In this document: in pieces, positions 6,167 to 12,576 of the stretch
How positions within the stretch are numbered: the stretch's first letter is position 1
How the letters are laid out: every line of letters starts with the position of its first letter
Origin: CAYVFC01 sp964450715
GTDB taxonomy: Bacteria > Myxococcota_A > Polyangia > Polyangiales > JAFGIB01
Assembly (NCBI GenBank): GCA_964450715.1
Contig: CAYVFC010000101.1
Span: forward strand, 1 to 29,921
DNA length: 29,921 bases
Direction: 5' to 3'
Made by a program: the position numbers and the translations under genes
The notes under the pieces: model-generated
Databases searched by the model: none
What the model was told of the DNA's origin: nothing
What the model saw: only the letters and a program-made list of their open reading frames with translations

Positions 6167-6212
6167 CGACTCCCGCCGCCTCCACCAGTGTTCGGGGTTT
6201 AACTCCGAACCA
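6167..6212 (+). repeat. tmRNA 3'-end-like repeat, copy 1 (possible att remnant)
   Basis: CTCCCGCCGCCTCCACCA, preceded by TTCGA, is the usual T-loop to CCA end of many bacterial tmRNA genes, but the matching 5' half of the T-stem and the rest of the molecule are absent. It is followed by an inverted repeat, GTTCGGGGTTTAACTCCGAACC. Such isolated ends are typical attachment-site duplications left by elements that integrate into ssrA. Confidence 0.6.
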
Positions 6213-6271
6213 ACGTGGCGGTCGTCAGTCTCGTGGAGAGTTCCAGCAGGCTGGACCTTTTCGCTTCGAAC

Positions 6272-6317
6272 CGACTCCCGCCGCCTCCACCTCTGTTCGG
6301 AGTTCAACTCCGAACCA
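6272..6317 (+). repeat. tmRNA 3'-end-like repeat, copy 2 (possible att remnant)
   Basis: Copies 6167-6212 at a 105-bp offset, with CGACTCCCGCCGCCTCCACC then the perfect palindrome TTCGGAGTT-C-AACTCCGAA. The terminal CCA is altered to CCT here, which suggests decay or a non-crossover copy. Confidence 0.6.
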
Positions 6318-6380
6318 TTGCGTAGGCCTCCGCCGTTTCCTAATTGACCGAACTCATAGGCACGCGGTATCTACGCGGCC

Positions 6381-6599
6381 ATGAATTTCACATGGGATCC
6401 CGAGAAGGTCGAGGTTGTACGCCACATAGATCGGACTCGCTTCGCTAATTTAGGGTCCCGCTCGGGGATGGGTGAACCCCCTCGCCTTAACACTACTGTG
6501 TTAGGTCGGCTGGCCGCAAGCGAGCATAAAAAGGCTGATCATTTCGATCGGTTACGAAATTCCGATCGGGAGGGGCTTGAACCGGAAGATCAGGCATGA
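6381..6599 (+). CDS. Hypothetical 72-aa protein, N-terminus faintly BrnT-like
   Basis: The frame starts MNFTWDPEKVEVVRH, which recalls the start of BrnT-type ribonuclease toxins (short strand, then WDPxK), but the following residues lack the KHG-F signature and the C-terminal half does not fit. It may be a truncated or fused remnant. The stop lies 10 bp before the IS701-type ATG. A short hairpin (AACAC-TACT-GTGTT) sits inside the frame at about 6489-6502. No SD sequence is obvious. It may simply be spacer DNA of the insertion sequence. Confidence 0.28.
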   Translation: MNFTWDPEKVEVVRHIDRTRFANLGSRSGMGEPPRLNTTVLGRLAASEHKKADHFDRLRNSDREGLEPEDQA

Positions 6600-6611
6600 T
6601 CTTCAAGGAGT

Positions 6612-6860
6612 ATGAAAGAGTTCCTACTGGGTTTGGAAGGTCAGAAGAGACTCGTAGAGTACTTCGACTTAATAGGCGAAGTCCTCGGGAGGGAAGAAAG
6701 AAAGGCGTCATTCGCCTTGTACGCGATGGGTCTACTCGGGGACGGAGACCGAAAAAGCATGGAGCCGATCGCGGCGCGCGCTTGTCCGGATATCGAGCAA
6801 ATCGAAGCGCAGTATCAACGAGTGCAGCATTTTGTTACCGATTCAAACTGGGACGATCGT
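6612..6860 (+). pseudogene. IS701-type transposase, N-terminal fragment
   Basis: A good SD (AAGGAG) precedes the ATG. The first 83 residues follow the IS701-family N-terminus: an opening helix, VLGREERKASFALYAMGLL, GDRKSMEPIAAR, then VQHFVTDSNWDDR, which in full-length transposases leads into the DDE catalytic domain. Homology stops at about 6860, where the sequence becomes the 3' end of the opposite-strand RCC1-repeat gene. The + frame stays open much further only because it is antisense to GC-rich coding DNA. About four fifths of the transposase is missing, so it is inactive. Confidence 0.82.
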
Positions 6861-8387
6861 GCAGGCGCTGGCGCCGTCGGCGCCGCCCCAGGGCCTGGGA
6901 TCGCCCTGGCAGAACCAGTAGTCGTGCCCGTTGTCGCCGTTGTTGTCCGGGATGCAGAGACCGCTGCCCTGGGGCGGAGTGGGCGGGCTGGTGTAGACCG
7001 CGACGGGAACGAGCTTGCTCTGCCCGGCAACATCGCCGTTGCCGAGCTGGCCGTACGCGTTCAGCCCCCAGCAGGCCACCCGGGTGTTGAACAGCGTGCC
7101 GGTGAGCACGGCGCAGGTGTGGGCTCCGCCCGCGGAGATGCTGTGGGCGTAGTCGAGCAGATCCACGCCGTCGACGCCCACCACGTTGACCGGGACCGGG
7201 GCGGCGTCCTCGCTGTTGTTGCCCAGCCTGCCCTCGGTGCCCGCGCCCCAGCAGACCGCCTGGCCGCCGGCCAGCACGGCGCAGCTATGCTCGAAGCCCG
7301 CCGAGATATCGCGCACGTTCTTGAGGCAGCCCGAGGTGTCCCCGGCGTTGCAGGTGCCGCCCCCGTCCACTTTATGCACGTATACCGGGATGCTGGAGGA
7401 GCTGGTTCCGTTGTTGCCCAGCTGGTAGGCGGATCCCAGGCCCCAGCACACGGCATTGCGATCGGCGGTGATGGCGCAGGCGTGATTTCCGGTGACCGAG
7501 ATCTCGAACGCGCCGGTCAGATCGTCCGTGCCGTTGGGGGCCTTGACCTTCACCGGCACGCTGGAGCTGGAGGTGTTTCCCGTGCCCAGCTTGCCGTCCG
7601 CGCCCGAGCCCCAGCACCAGACCTGGCCGTCGCTGCCCAGCGCGCAGGTGTGATCCGAGCCCGCGCTCACCTGGGCCACCTTGCCCGCGATGCTCACCTC
7701 GACCGGCTCCAGCCTCTCGTTCCCGCTGGTGCCGTCGCCCACCTGGCCGTACTGGTTGTTGCCCCAGCAGTAGAGCTCCCCGATGTCGGTCACCGAGCAG
7801 GAGTGCGACACTCCGCTGCCCGAGCCGCCGCCGCTGATGGTCTCCGATCCCGTCAAGAAGCCCGTGCCGCCCACCCCGTACACCTGGACCGGCAGGTTGG
7901 TGGGGTTCTCGTCGCCCACGCCCAGCTGGCCTCCGGCGTTGTTGCCCCAGCAGTAGGCCTCCCGGGTGGCGGTGGGGGGCACGATCTTGCCCAGGTAGGA
8001 ACGCGAGGAGAGCAGGTAGCTATCGATGGACTCGCAGGCGCTCCAGCGCCCGTCGCGGCAGAAACGGGTCCCCTCGTAGCAGAGGATCTGCCCGCCGGAC
8101 AGGATCTCGTAATCGGGGTAGCAGGACTGGGGCTCGGACCCGGGCTCGCACAGGCAGCCCTCCTCGATGGCGGTGCAGTCGGCGCACCCGCTGTGGATGG
8201 CGGGATCTTCGTCGTCGCAGTCAGGACCCAGCGGGCAATACACGCCGTAGCCGTCTCCATCGTTGTCGACGCAGTTGGCTCCGCCGTCCATGCCCCCGTC
8301 CTGGTAGCGCTCCACCGTGTCCGAGCAGGCCGACAGCAAGCCAGCCAGCAGTACGGCATAGAACAATAAAATATTTATCCTACACAT
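6843..8387 (-). CDS. Secreted lipoprotein with metal-binding motif and six RCC1 repeats
   Basis: The start ATG at 8387 has GGAG at good spacing. Residues 1-21 form a lipoprotein signal (LLAGLLSAC, Cys21 lipidated). A putative metal-binding region follows (NDGDGYG, then GPDCDDEDP), found mainly in surface proteins of Deltaproteobacteria. The rest is six RCC1 repeats with the hallmark C-WG-N/A-x-x-G-Q-L-G (YCWGNNAGGQLG, YCWGNNQYGQVG, WCWGSGADGKLG, VCWGLGSAYQLG, VCWGAGTEGRLG, ACWGLNAYGQLG), folding as a beta-propeller. Repeats probably bind proteins or glycans outside the cell. The last residues (TIVPV) are encoded by the transposase fragment beyond ~6860, so the original C-terminus has been lost or replaced; a seventh blade may be missing. 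The specific partner is unknown. Confidence 0.88.
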   Translation of the reverse strand: MCRINILLFYAVLLAGLLSACSDTVERYQDGGMDGGANCVDNDGDGYGVYCPLGPDCDDEDPAIHSGCADCTAIEEGCLCEPGSEPQSCYPDYEILSGGQILCYEGTRFCRDGRWSACESIDSYLLSSRSYLGKIVPPTATREAYCWGNNAGGQLGVGDENPTNLPVQVYGVGGTGFLTGSETISGGGSGSGVSHSCSVTDIGELYCWGNNQYGQVGDGTSGNERLEPVEVSIAGKVAQVSAGSDHTCALGSDGQVWCWGSGADGKLGTGNTSSSSVPVKVKAPNGTDDLTGAFEISVTGNHACAITADRNAVCWGLGSAYQLGNNGTSSSSIPVYVHKVDGGGTCNAGDTSGCLKNVRDISAGFEHSCAVLAGGQAVCWGAGTEGRLGNNSEDAAPVPVNVVGVDGVDLLDYAHSISAGGAHTCAVLTGTLFNTRVACWGLNAYGQLGNGDVAGQSKLVPVAVYTSPPTPPQGSGLCIPDNNGDNGHDYWFCQGDPRPWGGADGASACTIVPV

Positions 8388-8397
8388 ACACACTCCG

Positions 8398-8464
8398 ACG
8401 TATGGTTAGGCACATGCACGCAGCTATCCCCAGCCTGCATACGATCTGCGACATAACCATACGT
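8398..8464. promoter_or_regulatory. 11-bp inverted repeat upstream of the RCC1 lipoprotein gene
   Basis: ACGTATGGTTA (8398-8408) and TAACCATACGT (8454-8464) are perfect complements 45 bp apart; a third partial copy, AATCATACGT, follows immediately. Located 10 bp before the lipoprotein start, the sites could be bound by a dimeric regulator or fold in the 5' leader. Confidence 0.5.
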
Positions 8465-9108
8465 AATCATACGTGTTTTTGTGACTCTGAATATTCTCGC
8501 ACTCACCGTAAAAGAACGCAATGGGAACCGTATAAGGATCCCCGTCCACTCCGGTCTGTCGTGGTTTCTGCCGTTACGACCTTTCTCCGCTGGAGTTCGA
8601 AAGGTGCAATGTGCATACCGAAGCCGGGCGGGCGCACGACGCAAGCATTCCGGAGCAATAACCGTTAGTTACCGGCTACGGGCGCGCGCGTTCTCCGGCG
8701 TATCCCTCCTGATCCACGCACCGTTTGCGAAAAGCTGAAATCTTTGCGGCGGACGAGGGGGGAATCCGGAAATTGAACCGTCGGCCGGATCGGGGAAGGG
8801 CTGATTCAGCTCAAGTCGATCAGTGGTAGCGCCGTCGACGGGGAAGACATCTCGAGACTGCAGGGGGAAAACGAATGAAAGCCGACATGTCCGCGAGCGC
8901 GGTCGACGGCCGGTTGCGGCGCGTGTCTCAGCTCAGGCGCCCGTGCCTCTCGCTCGCCAGGGCCGGGAAGCGAGCCGAAAAAGCCCCGAAAAACCGGGAA
9001 GAAAAACCGGCTAGCGCGCCGTTAGGGGATAAGGGATAGCGGACGGCAAGACCGCTGCCGAACGCGGGTATAGGCCGATCTCAAAACGGCTCGTTCTTCT
9101 TCGGCATC
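8465..9108. other. No gene recognised
   Basis: About 640 bp with several short open frames on both strands, none with a convincing start, composition or known motif. Base composition is mixed and there is no repeat larger than about 10 bp that I can see. Probably remnant or intergenic DNA. Confidence 0.5.
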
Positions 9109-9684
9109 TTATCCCCCGTCGCCGCCGGCGACACCGAACCCGGCAGGGGTACCGCTACCGCGGCGCGAGGGCGGTCTCGCGGCGCGCCAGTACGAGCCGC
9201 GGCCGCGGCCCGAAAGCCTGAGCCGGGGATGGGCGCGCAGGTTGCGGCGGGAGACCCGCCTCGACGACCGGTCGGGGGGACGGCCGACATCGAGAAAAAA
9301 GCGCTCGGCCGGCTCGACGCGGCGCCACCCGGCCGACAGGTAGTCGGCGAAATAGCGCAGCTCGGGGTCGGAGGACGCGCCGCGGGCGAACTCGAATACC
9401 ACGAGCAACGCCTGGGGCCAGCGCATCCGCTCCATCCACCGCCGCAAGACCAGGGGATCGAGGCGCTCCCAGCGCTCCAGCACCAGCTGCAGGAGAATGG
9501 TCAGCAAGCGCGGATCGTAGCGCAGCATCTCCCCGGCCAGCGCCACCAGCGCTTCCGGGCCTTCGATTCGGTAGGCCCAGCGGCTGCGCTTGCCCACGGC
9601 GGGAGCGCCGATCGCTGACAGCTCGTGGTAGAGCCGCCCGAACTCGGCCTGGTCGGGCGCGTGCAGCAGCAGGCCCGGTCTCAT
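9109..9684 (-). CDS. Hypothetical protein paired with a decayed nucleotidyltransferase
   Basis: The ATG at 9684 is preceded by GAGG and overlaps the expected end of the upstream nucleotidyltransferase frame (CTATGA), as coupled toxin-antitoxin-like pairs do. The N-terminal ~130 residues look like a genuine folded domain: SRWAYRIEGPEALVALAG, RYDPRLLTILLQLVLERW, then FADYLSAGWRR and FFLDVG. I have an impression of a partner family found beside nucleotidyltransferase genes in myxobacteria-like genomes, but cannot name it. After about residue 145 the sequence becomes arginine/glycine/proline-rich and adjacent frames look equally plausible, so a frameshift in the 3' part is likely. The gene may be degenerate. 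Confidence 0.5.
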   Translation of the reverse strand: MRPGLLLHAPDQAEFGRLYHELSAIGAPAVGKRSRWAYRIEGPEALVALAGEMLRYDPRLLTILLQLVLERWERLDPLVLRRWMERMRWPQALLVVFEFARGASSDPELRYFADYLSAGWRRVEPAERFFLDVGRPPDRSSRRVSRRNLRAHPRLRLSGRGRGSYWRAARPPSRRGSGTPAGFGVAGGDGG

Positions 9685-9713
9685 AGGCCCTCGTCGTCCC
9701 GCAGATCGTCGAA

Positions 9714-9851
9714 CTAATCCGCGGCCCGTTCCGCGCCGGGATAACGCCTTTCGACCAGCCGGGCCAGGTGCGCGTCTATCAAGTCCAGATCGTCGGCCAG
9801 GCGTATCAGCTTCCTGGCGTGCGCCAGATCCTCGTCCCGGCCGGTGAAGCA
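9714..9851 (-). pseudogene. C-terminal remnant of a nucleotidyltransferase-like gene
   Basis: One frame reads FTGRDEDLAHARKLIRLADD, then LDLIDAHLARLVERRYPG and ends at TAG 9714-9716. The pattern of a phase with -K/R-D-DLAHA- followed by helices matches the C-terminal part of AbiEii/DUF6036-type nucleotidyltransferases. No N-terminal catalytic region is present: an in-frame stop (TAA, 9852-9854) lies just before it. Beyond the TAG the same frame continues FDDLRDDEGL and ends at the next gene's start, which suggests the TAG is a nonsense mutation in the original gene. Confidence 0.45.
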
Positions 9852-9915
9852 TTATGGCCGAAGACCTGAATCGCGGGCGCCGCCTCGGGTCCGGGAGAGC
9901 AACCAGGAGGAGGGG

Positions 9916-11253
9916 TCACACCAGGATGACGATGTCGTCGTCCCCCTCGCCGCCGTCGCTCGCCGGGCTGTAGACCTCGCTCAGCCTGAGATCCATCTGC
10001 CGCTCCTCGCTCAGTTGCTCGATGTAGCCGCGGATCTCGGGCACGGCCTCGACCAGGCGGCGGAAGTAGTCCCGGCCCAGGAAGAGCACGGTGGATTTCT
10101 CGGTGGCCACCACCGAGGCGGTGGTGGGCTCCTCGTTGAGCAGGGATATCTCGCCGAAGATGTCGCCGGGCAGAAGGGTGGCCACGGTCTGCTTGCGGCC
10201 CTCCACCGCGCGCGAGACCTCCATCTTGCCCCGCAGCACCAGGAACAGCCCCTTGCCCGGCTCGCCCTCGCGGATGAGGGCGGCGCCCGGCTCGGCGTCG
10301 TAGGCCAGGAAGCGCCGCATCAGATCCATGCGCTGCTTCTCGTCCAGGGGCTTGAAGAGGGCGGCCGTCTTCATCAGGTTATTCAGCAACCGCTCCTGGG
10401 TGAAGGAGGAGAGCGCCTTGGCGATGCTGGCCACCGTGTTGCTGGCGGCGATCAGGGCGTCGCGGTCGAACTCCAGCAGGTCGCAGTCGCTCACCGCCGA
10501 GACGGTGGCGTTGCGCGGCTCGCTGTTGAGCAGCGCCATCTCGCCGAAGATGGAGCCCGGGTGGAGCACGGCCAGCTGTATCTGCTTTCCCGGTTTCTCC
10601 TTGCGGGTGACCCGCACGCTGCCACGGCCCAGCACGAAGAAGCTGTTTCCCACCTCGCCCTCGACGATGACCGGGGTGCCGGGCCGCACCCGCAGCAGCT
10701 TGATGGCCTTGAGCACGGAGTCGAAGTCCTTGGCCGGAAGCAGGCTGAGCAGCGGCAGCGGGGTCAGAAGCTCGGGGTACTGGATGCCCGAGCCCTCGAA
10801 GCTGGAGCCGACCGACTCGGCACGGCGGAAGAGCTGATCGGGCGGGGGCACCACCCGCAGATGCAGCTCGAGGTCGGGCGGGACCTCCTGCTCCGGGTCG
10901 GGCGGCGCCATGCGCGCGCCCCGGCCCAGCCGCGGCGAGCCGGAAGCGTAGAGCTCGGCCACCGACTTGAGCAGCCCCACGAATTGCGGGTCCAGCTGGG
11001 AGAGTATCTTGAGCGCCATGATGGCGTGCAGGGGGTAGCCGGCATTGGCCGAGTGGCGGGCCAGCGAGGTGTAGACCAGGGCGGCGCGCTGCACCTCGCC
11101 CAGGGCCAGCAGGGCGTCGGCCACCCGCAGCCTCGCGTCCAGGTGCAGCGGCTGCAGGTCTAGCAGCGCGCAGTAGGCGTGAAGCGCCTCCATGAACGAG
11201 CCGGCCAGCAGCAGCTCGTCCGCCATCGACTTGAGCTCTCGAACGGTCTTCAT
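9916..11253 (-). CDS. TPR protein with two cyclic-nucleotide-binding domains
   Basis: A 445-aa cytoplasmic protein. Residues 1-110 hold TPR-like helices (ADELLLAGSFMEALHAYCAL). Two cNMP-binding domains follow at about 168-275 and 298-405. Their phosphate-binding cassettes read FGEMALLNSEPRNATV and FGEISLLNEEPTTASV. The first keeps the arginine that contacts the cyclic phosphate in the CRP/PKA family; the second has Thr instead, so perhaps only the first binds nucleotide. The C-terminus is acidic (EGDDDIVILV). There is no DNA-binding or kinase domain. A GGAAGG ribosome site precedes the ATG. Such proteins are frequent in Myxococcota and are presumed cAMP/cGMP-responsive scaffolds; the partner is unknown. 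It lies 126 bp downstream of the MetE-like gene, same strand. Confidence 0.9.
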   Translation of the reverse strand: MKTVRELKSMADELLLAGSFMEALHAYCALLDLQPLHLDARLRVADALLALGEVQRAALVYTSLARHSANAGYPLHAIMALKILSQLDPQFVGLLKSVAELYASGSPRLGRGARMAPPDPEQEVPPDLELHLRVVPPPDQLFRRAESVGSSFEGSGIQYPELLTPLPLLSLLPAKDFDSVLKAIKLLRVRPGTPVIVEGEVGNSFFVLGRGSVRVTRKEKPGKQIQLAVLHPGSIFGEMALLNSEPRNATVSAVSDCDLLEFDRDALIAASNTVASIAKALSSFTQERLLNNLMKTAALFKPLDEKQRMDLMRRFLAYDAEPGAALIREGEPGKGLFLVLRGKMEVSRAVEGRKQTVATLLPGDIFGEISLLNEEPTTASVVATEKSTVLFLGRDYFRRLVEAVPEIRGYIEQLSEERQMDLRLSEVYSPASDGGEGDDDIVILV

Positions 11254-11379
11254 CCCGGCCTTCCGCCCCGCTCTCTCCTCCGCGGCAAGTATCTAACCAC
11301 CAACCGCACCCGGCCCGCAAGCTCTCAGGTTGGCCGCAGCGCGGGGATCCGGGGCCATCCGTCAGGCGACCGCGACGTA

Positions 11380-12456
11380 TCAGAACCCGTACCGCCGCCG
11401 CATCTCCAGGCCCAGGGCGTGGTTGAGCTCGAAGACCCGCTCCGCATCGCCGGGAGGCATGGTGCCCGCCCCGCAGGAAGGCGTGATCACGGCCTGCTCC
11501 GCGATCAGGGCGCGGTCGATGCCGGTGGCGGCGAGGGCGGCCATGACCCGCTCCAGGTGCTCGGCCAGCGACTCCACCGTCTGCTCGCGGATGGCTTCCG
11601 AGGTGGGCACCACCCCCCAGGCCAGCGCGCCGCCCGATTCCAGGTGTCGCTTCACCGCCTCGGGATAGAGGGCGATGCTCTCCCCGAACTCGAAGGCGTC
11701 GAAGGCCACGATGTCGGCGCCGGCGTCGATGGGGATGCTCCACTCGGTGTTGCCGCAGCAGTGCACGCCGCTGATGGCTCCTTCGGCACCGATGCCCTGC
11801 ATGACCTCGGCGATCATGGAGACCACCTCCCCGCGCCCGACCGAGACGTAGACCGAGCTGCCGAAGGAGGAGAGGACCGGCTCGTCCGCGAAGCAGATGA
11901 CCCGCTCCCCCAGATCGCGGTAGCGCCGGATCTGCCAGCGGCACTTGGCGGCGATGGCCTTGACCGCCACGTCTCGCAGCTGCTCGTCGAAGAAGCTCGC
12001 TCTCTGGTTGCGGTCCTTGACGTTGAGGGCGAAGCTCACCGGCCCCACGCTCTGCACCTTGACGAATGGCGGCCGGGGGCCGGCGCCGGCGCGCAGCGCC
12101 TCCTCCAGGGCGTAGAGGCCGGCGGCGAAGTCGGGACCGATGGCCAGGAGCGAGAAGTCGCCCGGCGGGGGCTCGCCCTCGGTGGCGTCGAGATAGATCT
12201 GGTAGAATCGGGCCAGCGCCTCCGAGCAGTCGGCCGACAGGTCGAAGAAGATGCGGCGCTTCTCCCGGTCGATGGTCAGGCAGGGCAGCCCCTCGGCCAC
12301 CTGCACCTCCATCTGCTCGTTCAGGCCCAGCTGCGGGAGCTGGGGCCAGGCCGGCGCCTCCGGCTGCAGGCGCAGGGTCAGGTCCACGGCGTGCCCGGTA
12401 TCGGTGAAGGGCATGGTGCCGATGGCGGAAACCAGGAATCGGGGTTTGAAGTGCAT
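11380..12456 (-). CDS. MetE/UroD-like (cobalamin-independent methionine synthase C-domain-like) protein
   Basis: A 358-aa TIM-barrel protein of the UROD/MetE superfamily. The ATG at 12456 has AGAGGA at correct spacing; an upstream in-frame ATG at 12504 is less likely. The N-terminal part (SAIGTMPFTD, then EAPAWPQLP and EQM-x-VQVAEGLP) is typical of short MetE-like proteins of anaerobes and Deltaproteobacteria. Putative zinc ligands are present as in MetE: His232 and Cys234 (GVHCCGN) and Cys328 (TPSCGAG). CFADEPVL (residues 188-195) matches the MetE DEP motif near the substrate. It lacks the MetE N-terminal domain. It probably transfers a methyl group from a corrinoid or other donor to a thiol, but the substrate is unknown. 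Upstream is a 16-bp tandem repeat array. Confidence 0.85.
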   Translation of the reverse strand: MHFKPRFLVSAIGTMPFTDTGHAVDLTLRLQPEAPAWPQLPQLGLNEQMEVQVAEGLPCLTIDREKRRIFFDLSADCSEALARFYQIYLDATEGEPPPGDFSLLAIGPDFAAGLYALEEALRAGAGPRPPFVKVQSVGPVSFALNVKDRNQRASFFDEQLRDVAVKAIAAKCRWQIRRYRDLGERVICFADEPVLSSFGSSVYVSVGRGEVVSMIAEVMQGIGAEGAISGVHCCGNTEWSIPIDAGADIVAFDAFEFGESIALYPEAVKRHLESGGALAWGVVPTSEAIREQTVESLAEHLERVMAALAATGIDRALIAEQAVITPSCGAGTMPPGDAERVFELNHALGLEMRRRYGF

Positions 12457-12494
12457 ATTCTTTCCTCTGAACGGTGGAGGCGCGGTCGCTTCAG

Positions 12495-12558
12495 CAAACG
12501 TCATCGTTGGTAAACATCATCGTGAGTAAACGTCATCGTGAGTAAACGTCATCGTGAG
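12495..12558. repeat. Tandem repeat, 16 bp x 4
   Basis: Four head-to-tail copies of TAAACGTCATCGTGAG: 12495-12510 (3 changes), 12511-12526 (1 change), 12527-12542 and 12543-12558 (identical). They fill the gap between the radical SAM gene and the start of the MetE-like gene, 39 bp upstream of its ATG. They could be a regulator binding array or a replication-slippage repeat. Confidence 0.93.
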
Positions 12559-12576
12559 AGCCGATGTCTACCGGGA

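Noticed and set aside
6100..6330. A complete tmRNA or tRNA gene
   Set aside because: Only the 3' T-loop to CCA end is present; no 5' acceptor strand or tag-peptide region could be found.
6480..6515. A further attC site near CCTTAACAC-TACT-GTGTTAGG
   Set aside because: Only about 22 bp long, without L boxes, and unlike the array's attC sites.
6861..8369. Very long + frame continuing after the IS701 fragment
   Set aside because: It is antisense to the RCC1-repeat gene, whose repeats and lipobox are unmistakable. The + frame is open only because of high GC.
9844..11163. 439-aa + frame over the TPR/cNMP gene, and similar long + frames over 11179-14067 and 15001-15972
   Set aside because: All lie opposite minus-strand genes with clear domains; their sequences are histidine/arginine/glycine-rich shadows.
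12495..12558. CRISPR array
   Set aside because: Units are 16 bp and contiguous, with no spacers.
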